Assembly (NCBI GenBank): GCA_001898185.1
Contig: MKTI01000013.1
Location: 248,001-312,000, forward strand
Source of the DNA: Cellulomonas sp. 73-145
GTDB lineage: Bacteria > Actinomycetota > Actinomycetes > Actinomycetales > Cellulomonadaceae
DNA length: 64,000 nt
Reading direction: 5' to 3'
How positions within the stretch are numbered: the first letter of the stretch is position 1; every line of letters starts with the position of its first letter. The position numbers and the translations under genes were made by a program. A model generated the notes under the pieces. The model did not search any database. It saw only the letters and a list, made by a program, of their open reading frames with translations, and was not told the origin of the DNA. Shown here piece after piece: positions 45,187-53,912 of the stretch.

Positions 45187-48100
45187 TCAGCTCAGAGCGC
45201 GGGTCACCGCGGCGCGCACCGCCGTGTCGATCCGGTGGTTTCGTCGCGTGATGCCCAGCTCGGCCCGCAGGGCGTCACCGAGCTCGTCACGGCTCCGCTC
45301 CTGGCCGTCGGAACGCAGCCAGTCGACCAGCTCGTCCAGCTCGTCGTCGCTGTAGGCGCCGATCGGCAGCCCGCGCCGGATGTCCGGCCGAGGCCGGCTC
45401 GGTACGGCGAGCGCCAGCTGCACCGGGGTGGCTGCCGGCACGGCGTGCAGCACACCGGTCCTGACCCGGACGGGCGCCGTGCGAGGTGCGGTGCCGTCCG
45501 GGCTGAACGGCTGGGGAAGCTCGATGGCCGGGGTCTCGTGCGCTGCCGGCGCCTGGTCCGCTGCGTCGTCCGTGCCGGTCACGGGCGATGCGGGCTCGCC
45601 CTGGTCCGCGTCGTCGACGCCCGTCGCGGGCGCCGGGACGGGCGCGGTCGGCGCAGGTGCCAGCTCCGCGGGCTCGTCGTCCTGGTCACGCACGGCCGGC
45701 ACGACCCGCGGGGACGTGGGCAGCTGCTCCGGGACCGGCAGCGCGGCGTGGACGGCGCGACGGATCCGGTCCACCTCGGCCTGCGGGTCGAGGAAGGCGG
45801 CCGCGGACCACACCCGCAGCACCGACCAGCCGAGGCGTTCGAGCCGCTCGGGCACCAGTCGGTCACGGACCCGCACGCTCGGCTCGTCGACGTAGGCCTC
45901 GTCGTCCGTCAGCACGGCGACCAGCAGCCGGTCCGGCACGGCCGGGTGGCCGACGGCCAGGGGCAGCCGGACGCCGCCGGGCAGGCCGTGGTCGACCTCC
46001 ACCACCAGGCCGTGCCGCCACAGCCGCTCGGCCAGGTCCAGCACCAGCCGGTCGGCGTCGCCGGACGGCTCGTCTGCGGCACCGTCCTTCTCGGCACCGA
46101 CCGCTTCGGGCTCGGAGCCGGTCGACCCACCGTCGTCGGAGCTGCCGTCCTCCTCGTCGGCGGCCACCACCGCGGCGCCCTCGTCGTCCCCGACCCGCGC
46201 GCTGCCGAACGGCACCAGCGGGTCCGCCTCCCGCCGGCCGCGCGCGTCCGCGAACGCCAGCAGGTCGGCGAGCAGGTGCGGTCCGGCACCCCGGACCCGC
46301 TCCGGGTCGAGGTCGGTGGCGGCGAAGCAGGACACGACGGTGAGCCGGTGCCGTCCCGAGCCGAGGGCGTCGAGCAGCAGCCCGTCGCCGCCCGGAGCGC
46401 TGACGGCGCCGAACGAGTGCAGCACCCGCCGGTGCGGGGTGCGGCCCAGCCCGACGGACAGGATCACGGCCTCGCGGCGCAGGCCGGCGACGTTCGCCAG
46501 GTCCACCACCACGAAGGGCTCCGGGCGGCCCGAGCCGAAGAACGCCGCCAGCGCCGGGTTGTCGCGCGCCTCGGACATCACCACCTCGCGGATGGCGTCC
46601 GCATGCCGCGGCGTCACTGTGACCACCGCGAGCGACTCCTCCGGCCGGCTCATCGCGTGCTCGACCACCAGCTCGACGACGGCCTGCACCTCCTCCGGCG
46701 TGGAGTCGACGATGCCCGACTCGACGTCCGGCAGCGCCGTGCCATCGACCAGTTGCAGGCCCACCAGCGGCGTCGCGTCCGGTAGCGGCGTCGGGCTCAG
46801 CACGCCGGCGTAGCCGTGGCCCGCCAGGAAGGCGGTGAGCCAGGGGTCGCGACGACTGGCGTCGGCGCGCAGGGCGACGGACGGCAGCACGCGCGACAGC
46901 TCGCGCAGGGCGCTCCCGGAGGCGCACCGCGCGTCGCCGACGACGACCACCTGACGCCCACGTCCGATCGCAGCGAGAGTCGCCTCGACCGGCAGGTGCC
47001 CGACGGCGTCCAGCACCACCAGATCGACGGTGCGGGTCGGCGGCAGCACCTGCGGCACGAGCATGGGGCTCGCGGCCAGCACCGGCCGCAGCCGCCGGGC
47101 GACGTCGGGGAACCGCACCACGGCGTCGCGCAGCGAGGTCAGCCGGTCCTCGACGAGCTCGCCAAACAACGCCTCGGCCTGGTCGCGGTAGCTGCGCAGC
47201 GCCGCACTCATCTGGCCGACGACGGCCGCCCGGACGGGTGCCGCGAGAGCGGCGACGTGAGCGCGGTCCAGCTCGGCGTACCGGGCGGACAGCGCACCGA
47301 GGGTGGCGCCGTCGTAGCCGGCCAGCGCCGGGTCCGCCGCCAGGATCTGCTCGAAGACGGTGCTCCACCACGCCAGGTCCAGCTCGGTCGGCGCGAGGTC
47401 CGCGCTGACGCGACGCGCGGACAGGTCGTCCACCAGCTCGCCGAGGCCGGCACCGCGCAGGCCGGCGAGCAGCGAGGTCCGCTCGGGCAGGCTGTCGAGC
47501 GCGGCCGAGGTGGCTCGCAACCGGCCGAGCCGCTCCACCAGGGCGGAGATGGGCAGGTCGAGCAGTCCCCCGCCGGCCGGTGTCCCGGCCAGCACCCGCT
47601 CGAGCGCGTCCAGGTCGGCCCGGACCGCGGCGTACTCCTCCTCGACCAGCTCCAGACCGTCGGGCAGCCGCGGCCACCCACCGGCGGGGCAGTGCGTCTG
47701 CCACAGCTCACGGCGGCGCTGCACGGCGATCAGCTCGGCGTGCAGGTCCGCGACCGGCCGCCCGGGCCGCAGCATGTCCTTGGCCTGCTTGCGCAGGCGA
47801 CGGCGCAGCCAGTAGCCCATCTCGACGCCGCGCTCCTCGCGCCACTGCTTGGTGGCGGTCGCGGCGACCAGGTCCGCGGCGGTGCGCTCGAAGACGAGCG
47901 GCTGGAACACGTCGAGCGCGGCGCGGACCTCGTCGAGCATCCGCAGCTGCTCACCCCACGCGCCCAGGGTGGCCGGCGGGGTCAGCCCGGTCTCGGCCGC
48001 CACCTGCCCCGCGCGCTCCAGCACTCCCGGCAACGTGCCGTCCAGCAGCCGGTCCAGACGGTGCAGCACCACCTGCGCATCGGCGGGGGTGCGCACGTCG

Positions 48101-49731
48101 GCGCCGAACCAGGGGGTGTCGCCCGGCCGCAGCGTGAACGCTCCGAGCTCGGCGGCCCGCGCCAGCGCGCTGCCACTCGCCGTCCGGGCGTCGGGGTCCA
48201 GGAGGCGGGCGACCTCGGGTGCCAGGCGGACCGTGGTCCGGGGAGCCGGACGGCTGGAGGTCAGCCGGGCGAGGTGCTGCAGCGCGTCGTACGCGGAGAC
48301 GCCCCACGGCTGGCGGGGCGCGTGCAGACCGCGGACGTACCCGCGCAGCGCCTCCCGGTGCTCGACGAGGGCGTCGGACAGCTCCCGTGCCGCGGCACCG
48401 TCGACGGCCGGCGGCTCGAGCGTCATGGCGGCGAGCAGCCGGTGCGCGACGGAGGTGCGCCAGCCGGCCTCCGGTGCCACGTCGAGCAGCAGGTCGCCGG
48501 CACCGACCTCGGCCAGCCGCTGACCCAGGGAGGCGGCCGCGCGGCGGTGGCCGGGCACGTACAGCACGCTGCGGCCGGTGGCAGCGGCGTCGGCGACGAG
48601 CGCCGCGACCGTGCTGGTGACGTCGGCCCCCGCGGGGGCGTCGACGAAGAGGTGGGCGCCGGTGGCCACGACGTCGAGCACGTGCTGCTGGTCGGGGTCG
48701 AGATCGCCGACGCCGCGGTCCAGCTGCGGGTCCCGGTCCCCCGGCACCTGCGCCGGCAACGGCCGCTGCAGCCGAGCCGTGTCCTCGTCCACCCCCGCGA
48801 GCGCCGCCACCAGCTCGTGCCGGTCGAGGGTGCCGGCCAGCGCGTCGAGGTCGTCGACCAGCACCTGACCGGGGTGCACGAACGTGCCGACCACCACGCG
48901 CTCGGTCAGCGTGAACCCCTCGAGCACCGCCTCGCCGAGGGACGTCAGCCGGTGCAGGGCGCCACGGGGGTCGAAGCCGCCGCTGGCGAAGGTGCCGCGT
49001 GCGACTGCGCCCGGGTCGAGCAGGGCACCGCGGGCTCGCAGCGCCCGGGCCAGCACGGGGTTGACGTCGACCGTCGGCTCGAGGGTGAGCTCGTAGTCCG
49101 CCTCCCCCGCCCCGCGGGCGGTCAGCGTCACCGGCCGGAGCAGCACGGGCGCGCGCACCACGCGGGGGCGCGGCGGTTCGGTGGTCGCCGCGTCGGTCGG
49201 CTCGGCCGTCGACGGCCGGGCGCCGCCGGTGCGCTCGGCGATCGGGATGCGGCGGGTGACGGCCGCCAGCGCGGCCACGTCGTCGTTCGCGACGTCACGC
49301 GCCGAACGCTCGGTCCAGGTGGCGATGCCGATGGCCAGCGACGTCGCGGCGATGCCGTAGTGCTGGCCGTAGACGGAGGCGCGGGCGCTGACCGCCCGGG
49401 CGCGACGGCGTGCGACGGTCAGGGCGGCACCCTCGCGCACCAGGTTGGACAGCCGCGTCGAGCGTCCGGCGAACAGCTGAGCCATCCCGGAGGGGTGCGC
49501 GGCGGACAGGTCCAGCGCCGCGTCGCCCAGCTCCTCGACGTCCACCAGCGTCGAGCCGCCTGCGGAGTCCACCAGCGCCGCGCGCCACGTCGCGACGGCA
49601 CCCTCGACCAGCTCGGTGGGCGACGGGGGTGCGACCAGGGCCACCGAGGGCTCCGCGGAGCCGTCGGTTGCGTCGGGCCGCCCGGTGACGGGAACGGCGC
49701 CCGTGCCGGGGGTGCGCGCGGGAACGGTCAC
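45187..49731 (-). CDS. Large helicase-like AAA protein with degenerate P-loop
   Basis: A 1514-residue protein. Residues about 345-375 contain a Q-motif-like LDPDQQHVLDVVATGAHLFV followed by DAPAGADVTST where SF1 helicases have GPPGTGKS, so the P-loop lysine is lost. A long helical insertion follows (residues 500-950). Later segments resemble helicase C-motifs: VDLVVLDAVGHLPVE (motif II region, no DE), VVVVGDARCASGSALRELS (motif III), VDLANVAGLRREAVILSVGL (motif V). Residues 1230-1350 look like a DUF559/Vsr-type nuclease fold without clear catalytic residues. A Pro/Ala linker and a terminal small domain end it. GTG at 49731 is six bases after TACCGT; the open frame extends to 49905. Confidence 0.75.
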   Translation of the reverse strand: MTVPARTPGTGAVPVTGRPDATDGSAEPSVALVAPPSPTELVEGAVATWRAALVDSAGGSTLVDVEELGDAALDLSAAHPSGMAQLFAGRSTRLSNLVREGAALTVARRRARAVSARASVYGQHYGIAATSLAIGIATWTERSARDVANDDVAALAAVTRRIPIAERTGGARPSTAEPTDAATTEPPRPRVVRAPVLLRPVTLTARGAGEADYELTLEPTVDVNPVLARALRARGALLDPGAVARGTFASGGFDPRGALHRLTSLGEAVLEGFTLTERVVVGTFVHPGQVLVDDLDALAGTLDRHELVAALAGVDEDTARLQRPLPAQVPGDRDPQLDRGVGDLDPDQQHVLDVVATGAHLFVDAPAGADVTSTVAALVADAAATGRSVLYVPGHRRAAASLGQRLAEVGAGDLLLDVAPEAGWRTSVAHRLLAAMTLEPPAVDGAAARELSDALVEHREALRGYVRGLHAPRQPWGVSAYDALQHLARLTSSRPAPRTTVRLAPEVARLLDPDARTASGSALARAAELGAFTLRPGDTPWFGADVRTPADAQVVLHRLDRLLDGTLPGVLERAGQVAAETGLTPPATLGAWGEQLRMLDEVRAALDVFQPLVFERTAADLVAATATKQWREERGVEMGYWLRRRLRKQAKDMLRPGRPVADLHAELIAVQRRRELWQTHCPAGGWPRLPDGLELVEEEYAAVRADLDALERVLAGTPAGGGLLDLPISALVERLGRLRATSAALDSLPERTSLLAGLRGAGLGELVDDLSARRVSADLAPTELDLAWWSTVFEQILAADPALAGYDGATLGALSARYAELDRAHVAALAAPVRAAVVGQMSAALRSYRDQAEALFGELVEDRLTSLRDAVVRFPDVARRLRPVLAASPMLVPQVLPPTRTVDLVVLDAVGHLPVEATLAAIGRGRQVVVVGDARCASGSALRELSRVLPSVALRADASRRDPWLTAFLAGHGYAGVLSPTPLPDATPLVGLQLVDGTALPDVESGIVDSTPEEVQAVVELVVEHAMSRPEESLAVVTVTPRHADAIREVVMSEARDNPALAAFFGSGRPEPFVVVDLANVAGLRREAVILSVGLGRTPHRRVLHSFGAVSAPGGDGLLLDALGSGRHRLTVVSCFAATDLDPERVRGAGPHLLADLLAFADARGRREADPLVPFGSARVGDDEGAAVVAADEEDGSSDDGGSTGSEPEAVGAEKDGAADEPSGDADRLVLDLAERLWRHGLVVEVDHGLPGGVRLPLAVGHPAVPDRLLVAVLTDDEAYVDEPSVRVRDRLVPERLERLGWSVLRVWSAAAFLDPQAEVDRIRRAVHAALPVPEQLPTSPRVVPAVRDQDDEPAELAPAPTAPVPAPATGVDDADQGEPASPVTGTDDAADQAPAAHETPAIELPQPFSPDGTAPRTAPVRVRTGVLHAVPAATPVQLALAVPSRPRPDIRRGLPIGAYSDDELDELVDWLRSDGQERSRDELGDALRAELGITRRNHRIDTAVRAAVTRALS

Positions 49732-49844
49732 GCTGGCACGGTAGCCCGGCGCCTGCGGCCCGCTGCGGTGGCACGCCGACCGCGTGCGGGCGCCGGAGCG
49801 GGTGAGACTGCGCGGGCCCAGGCCCGACGACGAGGCCGGAGACG

Positions 49845-49884
49845 CGAAGAGCGGGACGGGCTGCCGGGCCCGTCCCGCTCTTCG
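49845..49884 (-). terminator. Perfect 16-bp orphan hairpin
   Basis: The arms 49845-49860 and 49869-49884 pair completely around an eight-base loop (CTGCCGGG). It is terminator-like but follows no known gene on either strand. On the minus strand it lies downstream of the 20-codon frame and the smaller hairpin. Confidence 0.6.
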
Positions 49885-49932
49885 GACGTGAGAGACGGTG
49901 CGCACCGCGCAGGGGGCAGGCGATGCGCACCG

Positions 49933-49995
49933 TCAGGGTCGAGTGTGCGCCCCCGGGAGCCAGTTGGTCAAATGTCCAGTGCGGGTGAGATCCAT
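49933..49995 (-). CDS. Possible 20-residue leader peptide
   Basis: ATG at 49995 opens a 20-codon frame, MDLTRTGHLTNWLPGAHTRP, ending at 49933 exactly where the 11-bp hairpin (49894-49934) begins. A terminator-like hairpin follows. This is the layout of a translated leader before an attenuator. No strong ribosome-binding site is seen, and the residues do not point to one amino acid (four Thr, two His, one Trp). Could be chance. Confidence 0.25.
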   Translation of the reverse strand: MDLTRTGHLTNWLPGAHTRP

Positions 49996-50082
49996 GCATC
50001 CGAATCGTTCGGCTGCACGTCCTCCCCGGGGGACGGCGCCGACCGCTGGGTACCATGGCGCGTTCCGAGACGAGGGTAGGTC

Positions 50083-51414
50083 GTGGCCGGGTCCGTGCCA
50101 GCTGCAGGTGCCAGCTCCTCCGTCGGCAGAGGCCGGGCGTGGCTCGTCTGGTCGGCCGGTCTGCTGGTCTACGTGGTGGCCGTGGCGCACCGCTCGTCGT
50201 TCGGTGTCGCGGGGCTGGCGGCGCAGAGCCGTTTCGGGGTGGCCGCCACGGTGCTGTCGCTGTTCGTGGTGATCCAGCTCAGCGTCTACGCGGCCGCGCA
50301 GGTGCCGGTCGGCATCGCGCTCGACCGGTTCGGCCCCCGCGCGCTGCTCACCACCGGTTCGGTGACCATGGCGGTGGGCCAGCTCGGCATGACGCTGAGC
50401 CACGGGGTGCCCACCGCGCTGGCGGCCCGGGTGCTGATCGGTGCGGGCGACGCCATGATCTTCGTCTCGGCCGTCCGGCTGGTCGCCGCGTGGTTCCCCC
50501 GGCGGCTCGTGCCGCTGCTCACCCAGCTGACCGGCATCGTCGGCCAGCTCGGTCAGATCGTCTCCGCCATCCCCTTCGCCTTCCTGCTGCACCGGTACGG
50601 GTGGGAGCCGGCTTTCGGCGCGCTCGCCGGCCTCGGCGGGATCGGCGTCGTCGCAGCGGTGCTCGGCGTCCGGGACCGGCCGGCCGGCACCTCTGCGCCG
50701 GTGTCCCGGCCCGGCGCCGCGGCCGCGCTGGTGCCGACCCTGCGCGCCCACGGCACCTGGCTCGGCTTCTGGTCGCACATGCTCGGCGGCTTCAGCATAA
50801 ACGTGTTCGGCCTGATGTGGGGGTACCCCTTCCTGGTGCAGGGACAGGGGCTGACCCCGACGCAGGCGAGCTCGATGCTGGCGCTGAACGTGCTGGTCGC
50901 CATCGTCTTCGGGCCGCTGATCGGCGAGTTCACCGCACGGCACCCCCTGCGGCGGTCGTGGGCCGTGCTCGTGGTGGCGGGTGGCGTCGCCGCGGGCTGG
51001 CTGCTGGTGCTGGTGCCGAGCACGCCGCGGCCCTTCGCCGTGCTGGTGGCCTTCGTCGTCCTGATCTCCCTCGGCGGACCCGCCTCGGTGATCGGCCTTG
51101 ATTTCGCCGCCACCTCCAACCCGCCGGAGCGGCTCGGCAGCGCGCAGGGCCTGGCCAACGCGGGCGGCTTCCTCGCCGGCGTGCTGGTGATGCTCGGCGT
51201 CGGCATCGTGCTCGACGCCCGCAACCCCGGCGGCCACTACACCCTCGGCGACTACCGCGCCGGCCTCGCGCTGGTCGCCGTGCCGTGGGCTGTCTCGCTG
51301 GTCGGGGTCCTGGTCACCCGCACGCGCACGCGCGCCGAGATGGCGGCTCAGGGCGTGGTGGTGCCGCCGCTGCGCGAGGCGTGGGACCGCCGACGCCGGG
51401 GCCGGCGCGGCTGA
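50083..51414 (+). CDS. MFS transporter
   Basis: A 443-residue major facilitator with about twelve helices. Loop 2-3 reads VPVGIALDRFGPRALLTTG (motif A); the start AWLVWSAGLLVYVVAVAHRSSFGVAG resembles the nitrate/sialate-like MFS branch. AMIFVSAVRLVAAWFPRR and the helix-breaking glycines are also typical. GTG at 50083 with GAGGG upstream. Substrate unknown. Confidence 0.87.
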   Translation: MAGSVPAAGASSSVGRGRAWLVWSAGLLVYVVAVAHRSSFGVAGLAAQSRFGVAATVLSLFVVIQLSVYAAAQVPVGIALDRFGPRALLTTGSVTMAVGQLGMTLSHGVPTALAARVLIGAGDAMIFVSAVRLVAAWFPRRLVPLLTQLTGIVGQLGQIVSAIPFAFLLHRYGWEPAFGALAGLGGIGVVAAVLGVRDRPAGTSAPVSRPGAAAALVPTLRAHGTWLGFWSHMLGGFSINVFGLMWGYPFLVQGQGLTPTQASSMLALNVLVAIVFGPLIGEFTARHPLRRSWAVLVVAGGVAAGWLLVLVPSTPRPFAVLVAFVVLISLGGPASVIGLDFAATSNPPERLGSAQGLANAGGFLAGVLVMLGVGIVLDARNPGGHYTLGDYRAGLALVAVPWAVSLVGVLVTRTRTRAEMAAQGVVVPPLREAWDRRRRGRRG

Positions 51415-51508
51415 GCCGGCCGTTCGAGGAGACGCGGCGCCTCCGCGCGGCCGAGCCGGCGGGCCGCCGGCACCCGGGTTGACGCGTCCCGCGAGCCCGA
51501 CGGTGTGC

Positions 51509-53911
51509 TCAGGCGGCGCGTGCCCAGCGCGCCAGCTGACCGGCGGGCACCACGCGGTGCCGCGCGATCGCGGACACCGTCAGGCCGATGCCGACCACCG
51601 TCCACACGACCAGCAGCGCGACGGGTCCGGCGATGCTGCCCGACCCGGTGGTCACGGCCTGCATCGCCGAGAGCGCCGGTGCCGGCGGCAGCAGCCCGAA
51701 CAGCGACTCGAGCACGGCCGGCACGGTGGACACCACGACGGTGGCCAGCGCGACCACCGCGATCACCACCGAGGCGAACCGGCCCACGCCGCGCAGCAGC
51801 GCCACCAGCCCCTGGTTCACCGCGGCGAACGCGACACCGGCCAGCGCGGCTAGGCCGCCGAGCGCGACCCAGCGGCCGGGCGACAGGTGCAGCGCACCGG
51901 CCATCGCGACGGTCAGCAGGACGCCCTGCACCACGCCGATCAGCGCACCCGGCGCGAAGGCGCGCAGCGCCAGCGCCAGCGACGAGCGGGTGGAGCCCAG
52001 CGCTCGCGCCGGCCACGCGCCGAGCACCAGGAACGTGGCGAGCCCGCCGAGCCACAGGGCGACCGCCAGCAGGAACGGGACGATGCTCGAGCCGAACAGC
52101 TCGGTGCTGGCACCGGTCGTCGACACCGGGTCGGCGACGATGTCGGCCAGCGCCTTGGCCTGGTCGCTCGTCTGGGTGGGCAGCTGCGACGCCGCCTGAC
52201 CGAGGCCCGTGGCGAGGCTGCTGGCGCCGGTGCCGAGGCTGCCGGCACCCGAGCCGAGCTGTCCCGCACCCGAGGACACCTGCTGCGCCCCCGAGGCGAG
52301 CGCGCTCGCGCCCGACGACACCTGGCCGGCGGCCCCCGCGGCCTTGCCCGCGCCGGCGGAGAGCTGCGACGCGCCGCTGGCCAGGGACGACGCACCGGAC
52401 GCCGCCTGCGCGGCACCCGATGCGAGCTGGTGGGCTCCCGACGCGGACTGCTGGAGGTAGCCGGCGATCGTCTGCAGCCCAGCCGCCGACGCCGCAGCGC
52501 CCGATGCGAGCTGCGTCCCGCCGCCGGCGAGCTGCTGCACGCTCGTCTTGAGTGCCGGCTGACCGCCGACGCCTGTGTTCACCGCCGCGCTCAGGCCGTT
52601 CGCCCCCGCGGTGAGCGCCGCTGCCGAGTACGTGAGCGACGGCGTCTGCCCGGCGGCCGGCGGGTTGGGACTCTGCTGCGACGCGATGGCGGCCCGGAGG
52701 GTCTGGCAGGCGGTCGCCTGCGCAACCGGGTCCGTGCTGGTGGCGCACGTCGTCGCCCAGCCACTGAGCTTGCCGAGGAAGTCGGACAGCCCCGCGTTCA
52801 GGCCCGTGGCGCCAGCTGACAGCTGCGCCGTGCTAGCCGCCAGACCGTCCGGTCCGTTGACCCCCTGGTCGAGAGCGGTGAGCCCCGACGCGAACGCCTG
52901 GGCACCCGGCACGCCAGCCGCGGCGGTCGTGGCCGCCGACGACGTCTGCGCCGCGAGCTGGTCCAGCCCGGAGGCCAGCGACGAGGCGCCCGACGACACC
53001 TGCTTCACCCCGGACGACAGCGACGCCGCGCCGGTTGACAGCGAGCCCGCACCGGTCTGCAGCGCGCCGATCCCCGTCGCCAGCTGCGCGGTCCCGGAGG
53101 CGAGCGACCGCGCGCCGGTGCCCACCTGGCCGGCGCCGGACGCCAGCTGCTGCGCGCCGGTGGACAGGCTCTGCGCACCTGTCGCCAGCTTGGTGGCACC
53201 GTCGGACGCCTCGCCGAGCTTGTCGTGCAGCGTGCTGAACCCGACCAGCACGTTCTGCAGGTACGCCGTGGTCAGCTGCTGGCCGAGCACGCGCACGGCG
53301 GTGCTGGTCACCGCCTGCGCGACGGCCGAGTCGGCGATCTTGGACCGGTCGGAGACCTTGACGTCGATGGTGGCGCGCACGGCGTGGGCGGCGTCGGCGG
53401 TCGACGTGGCGGCCGCGGAGAAGTTCGACGGGATGGTGACCACGGTCGCGAACCGGCCGTCGGCGAGGCCGGCGGCGGCGTCATCGGCGTTGGTGACCAC
53501 CCACGTGAAGTTGCCCGACGAGTCGGAGCCGGAGACGTTCTTCACCACGCCGCCCGGTGTGGCGGAGGCGCTCGGCGTGGGGGTGGCCGCACCCGAGGGC
53601 GCCACGGCCGGCGAGGGGCTCGCCGTGGCACCGGACGACGACGCGTCGGCCGCCCCGTCGGACGTGACCAGCCCTGCGGCGAGCTGCCGGCCGAGCGGCA
53701 CCGTCTGACCCTTGATCGTCACGGGCGTGTCGAGGTTGACCACCGCGGCCTGCACCCGGTTGAGCCGCTGGGTGGGCTGCCACAGCGCCCAGGTCAGCAG
53801 CCCGCCGATCGTCAGCGGCACCAGCACCAGGCCCAGCACGGTGAACCAGGTGGCACGGCCGCTGGTCCGGGCACGCTCCGGCCGCAGCAGGGCGTCGAGG
53901 GGGTTCGACAT
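51509..53911 (-). CDS. YhgE/Pip family membrane protein
   Basis: An 800-residue protein. An N-terminal helix (FTVLGLVLVPLTIGGLLTWAL) leads into the Pip domain with VVNLDTPVTIKGQTVPLGRQL. The large outside region carries xxxLxxG heptad repeats (LASGAGQVGTG, LSSGVKQVSSG, LATGIGALQTG and many more, residues about 230-610). Five C-terminal helices complete an ABC-2-like membrane domain. Pip-type proteins act with MMPL/ABC exporters and in type VII-related export. It starts two bases after the MMPL stop codon, so they form one operon. Confidence 0.88.
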   Translation of the reverse strand: MSNPLDALLRPERARTSGRATWFTVLGLVLVPLTIGGLLTWALWQPTQRLNRVQAAVVNLDTPVTIKGQTVPLGRQLAAGLVTSDGAADASSSGATASPSPAVAPSGAATPTPSASATPGGVVKNVSGSDSSGNFTWVVTNADDAAAGLADGRFATVVTIPSNFSAAATSTADAAHAVRATIDVKVSDRSKIADSAVAQAVTSTAVRVLGQQLTTAYLQNVLVGFSTLHDKLGEASDGATKLATGAQSLSTGAQQLASGAGQVGTGARSLASGTAQLATGIGALQTGAGSLSTGAASLSSGVKQVSSGASSLASGLDQLAAQTSSAATTAAAGVPGAQAFASGLTALDQGVNGPDGLAASTAQLSAGATGLNAGLSDFLGKLSGWATTCATSTDPVAQATACQTLRAAIASQQSPNPPAAGQTPSLTYSAAALTAGANGLSAAVNTGVGGQPALKTSVQQLAGGGTQLASGAAASAAGLQTIAGYLQQSASGAHQLASGAAQAASGASSLASGASQLSAGAGKAAGAAGQVSSGASALASGAQQVSSGAGQLGSGAGSLGTGASSLATGLGQAASQLPTQTSDQAKALADIVADPVSTTGASTELFGSSIVPFLLAVALWLGGLATFLVLGAWPARALGSTRSSLALALRAFAPGALIGVVQGVLLTVAMAGALHLSPGRWVALGGLAALAGVAFAAVNQGLVALLRGVGRFASVVIAVVALATVVVSTVPAVLESLFGLLPPAPALSAMQAVTTGSGSIAGPVALLVVWTVVGIGLTVSAIARHRVVPAGQLARWARAA

Positions 53912-53912
53912 C

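Larger units (their letters stand above)
49732..50082. other. Intergenic region with two hairpins, no recognised gene
   Basis: This 351-base region separates the divergent helicase-like and MFS genes. It holds a -10 box for the helicase-like gene (49738-49743), a perfect 16-bp hairpin (49845-49884) and a second 11-bp hairpin (49894-49934). It also holds a 20-codon minus-strand frame (49933-49995) whose stop touches that hairpin, and a GAGGGT ribosome site for the MFS gene. The hairpins do not end any annotated gene, so a small RNA or leader transcript on the minus strand is likely. Confidence 0.5.

Noticed and set aside
46816..50079. A 1087-codon plus-strand frame opposite the helicase-like gene
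   Set aside because: Low-complexity Gly/Arg/Gln composition and no domains; the minus strand has better codon structure.
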